Under the pieces are notes generated by a model. It saw nothing but the letters and a program-made list of their open reading frames with translations. It was not told the origin of the DNA and searched no databases. From assembly GCF_000814905.1 (NCBI RefSeq), contig NZ_JXAG01000043.1, forward strand, positions 1-64,000: a stretch of DNA of 64,000 bases, read 5' to 3'. Made by a program: the position numbers and the translations under genes. This DNA is from Enterobacter sp. Bisph1. Lineage in GTDB: Bacteria; Pseudomonadota; Gammaproteobacteria; Enterobacterales; Enterobacteriaceae. Below are positions 33,883-41,198 of the stretch, in pieces. How positions within the stretch are numbered: the stretch's first letter is position 1; each line of letters starts with the position of its first letter.

Positions 33883-34132
33883 ATGCCTATCGAATCTACA
33901 TCACGGGACATTTCCTGCCAGGTATTATGCAACCCTTCGTCGCCGCTCGTGCCGTCCGCAAGGGGCGTCAATGGCTGGCAAGTGAAGCGGTTCGTCAGCC
34001 CCCTCACCTGTTCACAACCACGTCATGAATACATTCCGAATCTCGCACCTTGCAACCTATGATGATTTACTCACCACTGGACATTAAATACACTTTTTAT
34101 GTGGATTTATCACCAGATGAGGAAAAGGAAAA
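33883..34132 (+). other. Intergenic leader before the Hcp module, nothing recognised
   Basis: These 250 bases separate the map terminator from the hcp start. They contain no gene, tRNA, IS end or direct repeat that I can recognise. Short open frames (for example from ATG 33927, ending at 34026) have no ribosome binding site and no recognisable sequence. The last 80 bases turn A/T-rich and end in GAGGAAAAGG, the hcp ribosome binding site. A promoter for the module should lie here, but no pair of hexamers stands out. Confidence 0.5.
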
Positions 34133-34624
34133 ATGGCAATTCCCGCTTATTTATGGCTCAAGGACGACGGTGGTGCGCACATCAAAGGATCGGTGGATGT
34201 TCAAGACCGCGATGGTAGCATTGAGGTCAACGGTTTTTCCCATAATCTGCGCATCCCGACAGATGGTATGACGGGTAAAATAACCGGAACACGTCAGCAT
34301 TCCGCAGTGATTATTTAAAAGGAATTCGATAGCTCCAGCCCCTGGCTTTATAAAGCTGTGGCAACGGGTCAAACGCTTAAATCAGCAGAATTTAAATGGT
34401 ATCGCATCAATGACGCTGGTCAGGAAGCGGAGTATTTCAACATGCTGCTTGAAGGGGTGAAGATTGTCGGTGTTTCGCCAGTGATGCACGATACGAAAGA
34501 TCCGACCAAAGAAAAGCATAATCACCTTGAGTGCGTAGAGATTCGCTATGAAAAAATTACCTGGCGGCATTGCGATGGCAATATCATGTTCACGGATAGC
34601 TGGAACGAGAGAGCACAAGCGTGA
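34133..34624 (+). pseudogene. hcp: Hcp-family type VI secretion tube protein, interrupted by an in-frame stop
   Basis: Hcp forms hexameric rings that stack into the T6SS inner tube and carry effectors into target cells. Translation from 34133 gives MAIPAYLWLKDDGGAHIKGS and then a near-complete enterobacterial Hcp of 163 codons ending SWNERAQA. A TAA at codon 62 (34316-34318) interrupts it between HSAVII and KEFDSSSPWLYKAV. The frame is identical on both sides, so a single indel is not the cause; related proteins have a sense codon (Thr as I recall) at this place. Both halves are otherwise well conserved, for example VMHDTKDPTKEKHNHLE. It is followed by the toxin gene with a GTGA overlap. Recent inactivation, readthrough or an assembly error are the options. 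Confidence 0.88.
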
Positions 34625-35034
34625 GACGCCCAACATTAGCGGCATCACCTCATCCGCCATATGATGTCTCCTCTTTCACCCCTACTGGGGTGAGCATCGT
34701 CAATAACATGATGCTGGCGCGATTTCATCGGGGGCCATCAGCGCTTACCTATGCATGGTTTTATCAGCAGGTAAGAGGTCGTGGCCCATGGGATTATAAA
34801 CAGCACGGACGGCAGTTCGAAAACTTTGGCAACTTCCATTTCGGCGCTGTTGGCCGTGCTGCCGGCATTCCCGATGAAATATTACTAAGAGGTGCAGGAT
34901 GGGCGCAAAGTATGGCAGGCACATCTGACCCCACTTTTGGTGTTTGGTATGGATCAGCTCCTTATGGTGATGATCCTGACGACCAGTACTGGATTAAAGC
35001 GGGCATCGACTATGCAAAACGCGCTGGTTTTTAA
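34621..35034 (+). CDS. Polymorphic toxin type 44 (Ntox44-like) domain protein, putative T6SS effector
   Basis: A 137-residue protein starting at GTG 34621, which overlaps the hcp stop codon (GTGA). The core shows GPWDYK (55-60), FGNFHFGAVGRAAG (69-82), LLRGAGWAQ (88-96) and GDDPDDQYWIKAGIDY (116-131), the pattern I recognise from the polymorphic toxin type 44 domain. It has no signal peptide or membrane segment. Its place directly behind hcp suggests it is loaded in the Hcp ring lumen; in other enterics such toxins can be fused to Hcp, but here it is a separate frame. The biochemical activity is not evident from sequence. The next gene overlaps its end and is the likely antidote. Confidence 0.75.
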   Translation: MRRPTLAASPHPPYDVSSFTPTGVSIVNNMMLARFHRGPSALTYAWFYQQVRGRGPWDYKQHGRQFENFGNFHFGAVGRAAGIPDEILLRGAGWAQSMAGTSDPTFGVWYGSAPYGDDPDDQYWIKAGIDYAKRAGF

Positions 35035-35437
35035 GAAACGGTATATTCTTCTCCTCCTGCTAGTCATTATGGCCTTTGGGGTTTACCCGCTATTGCACTT
35101 CACTCCTCTTGAGCAAGTGATTATCAAGAAAATGAAGGTAAACAATCTGGCGAACCTGTACATCACAGAAGCGAGCGCAGGGGCCACTACAGGCTATTCT
35201 TATCGCTTTTATCTATATGATGCCTCCAAAGACGATAACGCGTTTATGGCAAGTCTAAAGGGTGATAACGAGCCGTTTATGATCACTACCGATAAAGACG
35301 GACTGGAGAAAATCGAGAATGGCGCAATATTTCTGTCTGTGAAAGGAACCGTCTATTCCTTTCACAGTCCTGCGGGTTATCTGGCTAACGGTTCACCTTA
35401 CTCTCTTCCCGTTCACCTCGTCTTTTCCCCCTTCTGA
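35012..35437 (+). CDS. Putative membrane-anchored immunity protein for the type 44 toxin
   Basis: A 141-residue protein of no family I recognise. The ATG at 35012 lies inside the toxin gene (23-base overlap, different frame), the arrangement usual for effector-immunity pairs. A longer frame from 34892 is possible, but it would add a stretch antiparallel to no known family. Residues 11-28 (YILLLLLVIMAFGVYPLL) after KKR form a signal anchor, so the rest probably faces the periplasm. The soluble part is mixed and polar, with FMITTDKDGLEKIENGAIFL. If it is the antidote, the toxin probably acts in the periplasm or on the membrane. A perfect terminator follows. Confidence 0.65.
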   Translation: MQNALVFKKRYILLLLLVIMAFGVYPLLHFTPLEQVIIKKMKVNNLANLYITEASAGATTGYSYRFYLYDASKDDNAFMASLKGDNEPFMITTDKDGLEKIENGAIFLSVKGTVYSFHSPAGYLANGSPYSLPVHLVFSPF

Positions 35438-35444
35438 AAGCAAA

Positions 35445-35467
35445 GCCAGCGTTAACGCTGGCGCTTT
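35445..35467 (+). terminator. Terminator closing the Hcp-toxin-immunity module
   Basis: GCCAGCG (35445-35451) and CGCTGGC (35456-35462) form a perfect 7-bp stem with a TTAA loop, followed by GCTTTT. It begins eight bases after the immunity stop codon, showing that the three genes form one transcription unit. Confidence 0.88.
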
Positions 35468-35786
35468 TCCTGCAGTAACCTTTCATACATGGAAAGCATG
35501 CTGGTTAAATACGCAGGGGTGGTGTTGCATAATAAGTTCACAGATGATTACTTGGGCACACGTAAGCAATCTATTCGCCGCAGGCAGCCGGTGAGTCTAC
35601 AAAGACCACATATCTCTGGCCAGGTCTGTTAAAAAACAGCCAGCCAGATGGACAATATCCGCTGCACAAGTCGTGTTTACACACCTCCTTCCCAAGCTGG
35701 GTCATACATATAAACGACTTTTCATTTCTCATTATCTCTTTTAAGTTGTTTTGCTATGCATATGCACTCCAGACGGGTGGCCAATA
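35468..35786 (+). other. Intergenic region before glnD, nothing firmly recognised
   Basis: These 319 bases lie between the module terminator and glnD. They hold one open frame of 47 codons (ATG 35489 to stop 35632, basic, containing TRKQSIRRRQP) without a ribosome binding site and without a family I recognise; it may be debris of an earlier insertion. The last 90 bases are T-rich. No insertion-sequence ends, tRNA fragment or target-site duplication could be identified by eye. The glnD promoter should be here but is not clear. Confidence 0.45.
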
Positions 35787-38462
35787 ATGAGCAATCTCAC
35801 TTCCGAACAATTTGTCAGCGCGGTACAACCCACCCTTCCCGGCCAGCCTGAATATCCCGGCGTTTGGTCAGCAGACCAGCTTCAGTGCGCAACAATTAAA
35901 GCCCATATTGATGCTTTCCAGCAGTGGCTGGGGCAGGTTTTCGATGCGGGTATCTCGGCTGAACAGCTGATTGAGGCGCGTACGGAATTTATCGATCAGC
36001 TTCTGCAACGCTTATGGCTCGAGTACGGCTTTGGCGACGTTCCCGATACTGCGCTGGTGGCGGTTGGCGGATATGGTCGCGGCGAACTGCATCCGCTGTC
36101 GGATATTGATTTGCTGATCCTCAGCCGGCGTAAACTGTCGGACGAGCAGGCGCAGAAGATTGGCGAGTTGCTCACCCTGCTTTGGGACGTGAAGCTGGAA
36201 GTGGGACACAGCGTACGCACGCTGGATGAGTGTTTACAGGAAGGGCTGTCGGATCTCACCGTTGCGACCAACCTGATTGAGTCTCGCCTGCTGGTGGGCG
36301 ACGTTGCGCTGTTTCTTGAGCTGCAAAAACATATCTTCAGCGACAGCTTCTGGCCGTCGGAAACCTTTTTCCCGGCGAAAGTGACTGAACAACACGAGCG
36401 CCATCAGCGTTACCACGGAACCAGCTACAATCTGGAGCCGGACATTAAAAGCAGCCCCGGCGGGCTGCGCGATATCCACACGCTGCAGTGGGTCGCCCGG
36501 CGTCACTTTGGTGCGACATCGCTGGATGAAATGGTCGGCTTTGGCTTTCTTACCGTCGCCGAGCGCAACGAACTCAATGAGTGTCTGCATCTGCTGTGGC
36601 GTATTCGCTTTGCGCTGCATCTGGAAGTGAACCGCTACGATAATCGCCTGCTGTTCGACCGTCAGTTGAGCGTGGCGCAGCGTTTGAACTATGTCGGCGA
36701 AGGCAATGAGCCTGTCGAACATATGATGAAGGATTTCTTTCGCGTCACCCGCCGCGTTACGGAGCTCAATCAAATGCTGCTCCAGCTGTTTGATGAAGCG
36801 ATCCTGGCACTAACCACCGATGAAAAACCGCGCCCGATTGATGATGAATTTCAGCTGCGCGGCTCGCTTATTGATCTGCGCGACGAAACGCTGTTTATCC
36901 GCGAGCCGCAGGCGATTTTGCGCATGTTTTATATGATGGTGCGTAACAGCGCTATCACCGGTATCTATTCAACGACGCTGCGCCACCTGCGCCACGCCCG
37001 CCGTCATTTGACGCAGCCCTTATGCTATAACGCCGAGGCGCGCGCCCTGTTCCTCAGCATGCTGCGCCATCCCGGTGCCGTCAGCCGCGGTCTGCTGCCA
37101 ATGCATCGCCACAGCGTGCTGTGGGCCTATATGCCGCAGTGGTCGCATATTGTTGGACAGATGCAATTCGATCTCTTTCACGCCTATACCGTGGATGAAC
37201 ACACCATTCGCGTACTGTTAAAGCTTGAGAGTTTTGCCAAAGAGGAGACGCGTAATAAGCATCCGTTATGCGTGGAGCTGTGGCCACGTTTAAACCACCC
37301 GGAACTGATCCTGATTGCGGCGCTGTTCCATGATATCGCTAAAGGGCGCGGCGGCGATCACTCGGTCCTCGGCGCGCAGGATGTGCTGAAATTCGCCGAA
37401 TTACACGGCCTTAACTCTCGTGAAACACAGCTGGTTGCCTGGCTGGTGCGTCATCACCTGTTAATGTCGGTGACCGCCCAGCGCCGTGATATTCAGGATC
37501 CGGAAGTCATCAAACAGTTTGCCGAAGAGGTGCAGACGGAAAACCGCCTGCGCTTCCTGGTCTGCCTGACGGTGGCTGATATTTGCGCCACCAATGAAAC
37601 CTTGTGGAACAGCTGGAAACAGAGCCTGCTGCGTGAACTCTATTTCGCCACCGAGAAACAGCTGCGCCGCGGGATGCAAAACACGCCGGATATGCGCGAA
37701 CGTGTGCGCCATCATCAGCTTCAAGCGCTGGCATTGCTGCGCATGGATAATATTGATGAAGAGCAGCTGCATCAGATTTGGGCGCGCTGTCGCGCGAACT
37801 ACTTTGTTCGCCACAGCCCAAATCAGCTTGCCTGGCATGCGCGTCACCTGCTGCAACACGATCTGAGTAAGCCGATGATTCTGCTCAGCCCACAGGCGAC
37901 GCGCGGCGGCACGGAGATTTTTATCTGGAGCCCGGATCGGCCGTATCTGTTTGCGGCGGTTTGCGCCGAGCTTGACCGGCGCAATCTGAGCGTTCATGAC
38001 GCGCAAATTTTTACCACCCGCGATGGCATGGCAATGGATACCTTTATCGTGCTGGAGCCGGACGGCAGCCCGCTTTCTGCCGATCGCCATGAGGCCATTT
38101 GCTTTGGGCTGAAACAGGCCATCACGCAGCACAGCTGGCAGCCGCCGCAACCGCGTCGCCAGGCGGCAAAATTGCGCCACTTTACCGTTGAGACCGAAGT
38201 CAATTTCCTGCCGACCCATACCGATCGAAAATCGTTTTTGGAATTGATTGCCCTTGACCAGCCAGGGCTGCTTGCGCGCGTCGGTCAGGTGTTTGCCGAC
38301 CTTGGAATTTCCCTGCACGGGGCGAGAATTACCACTATCGGCGAGCGAGTAGAAGATTTATTTATAATCGCGACCGCCGACCGGCGCGGCCTTAATAATG
38401 CGCTGCAAAAGGAGGTGCAACAACGGTTGACAGAGGCCCTCAATCCAAACGATAAAGGGTGA
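35787..38462 (+). CDS. glnD: Bifunctional uridylyltransferase/uridylyl-removing enzyme GlnD
   Basis: GlnD is the nitrogen sensor that uridylylates PII proteins when glutamine is low and removes UMP when it is high. I chose ATG 35787 ([21 protein letters not shown]), preceded by GGGTGG, which gives 891 residues against 890 in E. coli; a TTG 12 codons upstream is the alternative. Domains: nucleotidyltransferase ([20 protein letters not shown], about 95-114), central helical region, HD hydrolase ([14 protein letters not shown], about 515-530), and two C-terminal ACT domains, the second with [15 protein letters not shown]. The first 30 residues differ most from E. coli. dapD follows. Confidence 0.97.
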   Translation: MSNLTSEQFVSAVQPTLPGQPEYPGVWSADQLQCATIKAHIDAFQQWLGQVFDAGISAEQLIEARTEFIDQLLQRLWLEYGFGDVPDTALVAVGGYGRGELHPLSDIDLLILSRRKLSDEQAQKIGELLTLLWDVKLEVGHSVRTLDECLQEGLSDLTVATNLIESRLLVGDVALFLELQKHIFSDSFWPSETFFPAKVTEQHERHQRYHGTSYNLEPDIKSSPGGLRDIHTLQWVARRHFGATSLDEMVGFGFLTVAERNELNECLHLLWRIRFALHLEVNRYDNRLLFDRQLSVAQRLNYVGEGNEPVEHMMKDFFRVTRRVTELNQMLLQLFDEAILALTTDEKPRPIDDEFQLRGSLIDLRDETLFIREPQAILRMFYMMVRNSAITGIYSTTLRHLRHARRHLTQPLCYNAEARALFLSMLRHPGAVSRGLLPMHRHSVLWAYMPQWSHIVGQMQFDLFHAYTVDEHTIRVLLKLESFAKEETRNKHPLCVELWPRLNHPELILIAALFHDIAKGRGGDHSVLGAQDVLKFAELHGLNSRETQLVAWLVRHHLLMSVTAQRRDIQDPEVIKQFAEEVQTENRLRFLVCLTVADICATNETLWNSWKQSLLRELYFATEKQLRRGMQNTPDMRERVRHHQLQALALLRMDNIDEEQLHQIWARCRANYFVRHSPNQLAWHARHLLQHDLSKPMILLSPQATRGGTEIFIWSPDRPYLFAAVCAELDRRNLSVHDAQIFTTRDGMAMDTFIVLEPDGSPLSADRHEAICFGLKQAITQHSWQPPQPRRQAAKLRHFTVETEVNFLPTHTDRKSFLELIALDQPGLLARVGQVFADLGISLHGARITTIGERVEDLFIIATADRRGLNNALQKEVQQRLTEALNPNDKG

Positions 38463-38494
38463 TTATTTTTTTACATAGATGGAAAGAGTAAACA

Positions 38495-39319
38495 ATGCAG
38501 CAGTTACAGAACGTTATTGAATCCGCTTTCGAGCGTCGTGCAGAAATAACCCCAGCAAATGTCGATACCGTTACCCGTGAAGCGGTAAATCAGGTTATTG
38601 CTCTGCTTGATGCCGGCGCGCTTCGTGTCGCAGAAAAAATCGAGGGTCAGTGGGTAACCCACCAGTGGCTAAAAAAAGCGGTTTTGCTCTCCTTTCGCAT
38701 TAACGATAACCAGGTTATCGACGGTGCGGAAAGCCGCTACTTCGATAAAGTGCCGATGAAATTCGCCGACTACGACGAAGCGCGTTTTCAGAAAGAAGGC
38801 TTTCGCGTGGTGCCGCCTGCTGCGGTGCGTCAGGGTGCGTTTATTGCCCGTAATACCGTATTGATGCCTTCTTACGTCAATATTGGTGCCTACGTTGATG
38901 AAGGCACCATGGTTGATACCTGGGCGACCGTCGGCTCTTGCGCGCAGATCGGTAAAAACGTGCACCTCTCCGGCGGCGTCGGTATTGGCGGCGTTCTGGA
39001 ACCACTGCAGGCAAACCCGACTATTATTGAAGATAACTGCTTTATCGGCGCACGTTCTGAAGTAGTAGAAGGTGTTATCGTTGAAGAAGGCTCTGTTATT
39101 TCGATGGGTGTCTATATCGGCCAGAGCACCCGTATTTACGATCGTGAAACAGGCGAAGTGCATTATGGCCGCGTACCGGCGGGATCTGTCGTTGTCTCCG
39201 GCAACCTGCCGTCGAAAGACGGTAAATACAGCCTGTACTGTGCGGTGATTGTGAAAAAAGTGGATGCGAAAACCCGTGGCAAAGTGGGCATTAACGAACT
39301 GCTGCGCACCATCGACTAA
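38495..39319 (+). CDS. dapD: 2,3,4,5-tetrahydropyridine-2,6-dicarboxylate N-succinyltransferase
   Basis: DapD succinylates tetrahydrodipicolinate in the diaminopimelate/lysine pathway, which supplies peptidoglycan crosslinks. The 274-residue protein equals the E. coli length. An N-terminal helical domain ([20 protein letters not shown]) is followed by hexapeptide repeats forming a left-handed beta-helix ([40 protein letters not shown]). It lies 32 bases after glnD and may be cotranscribed with it. Confidence 0.98.
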   Translation: MQQLQNVIESAFERRAEITPANVDTVTREAVNQVIALLDAGALRVAEKIEGQWVTHQWLKKAVLLSFRINDNQVIDGAESRYFDKVPMKFADYDEARFQKEGFRVVPPAAVRQGAFIARNTVLMPSYVNIGAYVDEGTMVDTWATVGSCAQIGKNVHLSGGVGIGGVLEPLQANPTIIEDNCFIGARSEVVEGVIVEEGSVISMGVYIGQSTRIYDRETGEVHYGRVPAGSVVVSGNLPSKDGKYSLYCAVIVKKVDAKTRGKVGINELLRTID

Positions 39320-39325
39320 GGGGTT

Positions 39326-39348
39326 CCCTCTCCCGCTTTGGGAGAGGG
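39326..39348 (+). terminator. CCCTCTCCC/GGGAGAGGG hairpin after dapD
   Basis: A perfect 9-bp inverted repeat (39326-39334 with 39340-39348, loop GCTTT) begins six bases after the dapD stop. It has no U tract. Hairpins built on CCTCTCCC also follow hemL (49855-49878) and, as CCTCTTCCCC, degP (41162-41187), so it may belong to a dispersed terminator-like or repeat family. Confidence 0.65.
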
Positions 39349-39440
39349 TGATATAGCGCGCCTTTTTAACAATCATAGCTGGCTAAAAAATATTTTTTCG
39401 TTAATTATTCATAGGTTATGTTGAGCTTAAGGGTACCGCT

Positions 39441-39830
39441 ATGTACGATAATCTGAAAAGTTTAGGCATTACCAATCCTGATGAAATCGATCGTTATAGC
39501 CTCCGCCAGGAAGCAAACAACGATATTCTGAAAATCTATTTTCATAAGGATCGAGGCGAGTTTTTTGCCAAAAGCGTTAAATTCAAATACCCACGCCAGC
39601 GTAAAACTGTCGTCGCCGATGGCGTCGGTCAGGGTTACAAAGAGGTGCAGGAAATCAGTCCAAACCTGCGCTATGTGATTGATGAATTAGATCAGATTTG
39701 CCAGCGCGATCGCACCGAAGTGGATCTGAAACGTAAGATCCTTGACGATCTGCGTCACCTGGAAAGCGTGGTCACGAATAAGATCAACGAAATCGAGTCC
39801 GATCTGGAAAAGCTGACCCGCGGGAAGTAA
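39441..39830 (+). CDS. yaeH: DUF3461 family protein YaeH
   Basis: A 129-residue soluble protein nearly identical to E. coli YaeH, starting [20 protein letters not shown]. The function is unknown. The sequence has an N-terminal globular part with [20 protein letters not shown] and a highly charged helical C terminus ([20 protein letters not shown]) likely to form a coiled coil. It stands between dapD and a bidirectional terminator, convergent with cdaR. The E. coli neighbour yaeI is absent. Confidence 0.92.
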   Translation: MYDNLKSLGITNPDEIDRYSLRQEANNDILKIYFHKDRGEFFAKSVKFKYPRQRKTVVADGVGQGYKEVQEISPNLRYVIDELDQICQRDRTEVDLKRKILDDLRHLESVVTNKINEIESDLEKLTRGK

Positions 39831-39852
39831 ATTCCCTGTAGTAGATAACCTC

Positions 39853-39881
39853 ATGCCGGGTTAACTACCCGGCATATTTTT
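39853..39881. terminator. Terminator between convergent yaeH and cdaR
   Basis: ATGCCGGGT (39853-39861) and ACCCGGCAT (39867-39875) form a perfect 9-bp stem with a TAACT loop, followed on the plus strand by ATTTTTCG. It serves yaeH and may also stop cdaR transcripts. Confidence 0.88.
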
Positions 39882-39883
39882 CG

Positions 39884-41041
39884 TTAATGCTGTTCATCCA
39901 GCTGCAGCGCCACATACAGCAGTAATCTGTCGTCGAAATTCCCCAAATCCAGCCCCGTCAGTTCCGAGATGCGATTCAGGCGATATTCCAGGGTATTGCG
40001 GTGAATAAACAGCGCCTTCGATGTCGCCAGCGGCTGCACATTATGACGAAACCAGGCCGCCAGCGTGCGCCGCAACAGACCGTTGTTATCCATCGCTTTT
40101 AGCCGGGTGAGCGGACGCGCCAGTTCGTTGGCCTGCCAGCCGCCTCGCAGGCTATCAAGCAGCACCGGCAACATTAAATCCTGATAAAAATAGCTGCGGC
40201 TTTCCGGCATTCGCTGTTTTCCCACCATCATCGTGGTGCGTGCCGTACGGTACGAACGGGCGATGCTGCCGGGGCCGGAGAAGTAGTTACCCAGCGCGAC
40301 ACGAAAACGCAATTGACCATTCTCTTTCATCCGGCCGATCAGCTGCTCCACACGCTTACGGTGATCTTCAGCATCCCAGCGGCCAAACTGATTGAAAGCC
40401 GGTTTGAGCACCACCATTTCTGTCAGGGAAACAATGGCAATCAGGTTATTGCGCTCCGGTGTGGTAAGAGCATTTTGCAGCTGCTGCAGTTCCGCCATCG
40501 CGCTATCGACGCCCAACTGACCGCTGTCCACTTCCACCACCGCTACCACGCGCGGCTGGTTTAAATCGATACCTAAACGCTGCGCCCACTCGGTCAACGC
40601 CGGGGTATGTTCCTCTGCCTGGATCAGGTTCATCACCAGCTCTTCACGCAGACGGCTGTCCTGCGCCAGAAGATGCATCAGGCGCGATTGCTCCAGCATC
40701 ATTTCGGCGGTCATACAGACGAGTTCACCATATTTGCGCAGCGTTTCCGGTTCTCCCGTCAGGCCAATGACGCCTACGATTTCCCCTTCGAGACGCAGCG
40801 GCAGGTTGATGCCCTGACGTACGCCATGGAGATGGCGGGCAACGGCATCATCAATATCAACCACGCGCCCCTGGGAGAGCACCAGCAGCGCGCCTTCGTG
40901 CAATTCCCCAATTCGTTCGCGATCGCCGCTACCGATAATGCGACCCCGTGCATCCATCACGTTAATGTTCGTATCAATGATGCGCATCGTGCGCGCCACG
41001 ATATCCTGTGCCATTTTGGTATCAAGATGCCAGCCAGCCAT
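39884..41041 (-). CDS. cdaR: Sugar diacid regulator CdaR
   Basis: CdaR activates genes for uptake and catabolism of D-glucarate, D-galactarate and D-glycerate in E. coli. The 385-residue protein has an N-terminal sugar-diacid recognition domain (MAGWHLDTKMAQDIVARTMR, INLPLRLEGEIVGVIGLTGE) and a C-terminal PucR-type helix-turn-helix in TSKALFIHRNTLEYRLNRIS (about residues 343-362). It lies after degP on the same strand with its own 157-base upstream gap. No target operon is in this window. Confidence 0.95.
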   Translation of the reverse strand: MAGWHLDTKMAQDIVARTMRIIDTNINVMDARGRIIGSGDRERIGELHEGALLVLSQGRVVDIDDAVARHLHGVRQGINLPLRLEGEIVGVIGLTGEPETLRKYGELVCMTAEMMLEQSRLMHLLAQDSRLREELVMNLIQAEEHTPALTEWAQRLGIDLNQPRVVAVVEVDSGQLGVDSAMAELQQLQNALTTPERNNLIAIVSLTEMVVLKPAFNQFGRWDAEDHRKRVEQLIGRMKENGQLRFRVALGNYFSGPGSIARSYRTARTTMMVGKQRMPESRSYFYQDLMLPVLLDSLRGGWQANELARPLTRLKAMDNNGLLRRTLAAWFRHNVQPLATSKALFIHRNTLEYRLNRISELTGLDLGNFDDRLLLYVALQLDEQH

Positions 41042-41161
41042 TTACCCCTCCCCTGTGCAGAGCCAAAGCATATGGCAATATATTTTCGCGTGCACTGTGC
41101 AGATGCACAAAGGAAAGGTGATAAGTATGGAGTTGTGGAAGGACTCACAAAATAGAGAGTT

Positions 41162-41187
41162 CCTCTTCCCCACGAACGGGGAAGAGG
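41162..41187 (-). terminator. Hairpin after degP
   Basis: CCTCTTCCCC (41162-41171) and GGGGAAGAGG (41178-41187) form a perfect 10-bp stem with a six-base loop, 11 bases beyond the degP stop. On the minus strand the following sequence AACTCTCTATTTTG is only mildly U-rich. Confidence 0.75.
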
Positions 41188-41198
41188 ATTAATGCATG

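Noticed and set aside
33927-34029. Short open frame MQPFVAARAVRKGRQW before hcp
   Set aside because: No ribosome binding site, no recognisable family, and length expected by chance in GC-rich DNA.
34050-34271. Open frame of 73 codons overlapping the start of hcp in another frame (contains MMIYSPLDIKYTFYVDL)
   Set aside because: It has no ribosome binding site, ends inside hcp in the wrong frame, and the Hcp frame clearly explains the sequence from 34133.
35500-35640. Possible insertion-sequence remnant between the Hcp module and glnD
   Set aside because: No terminal inverted repeats, target duplication or transposase motif could be seen; only an unnamed 47-codon frame remains.
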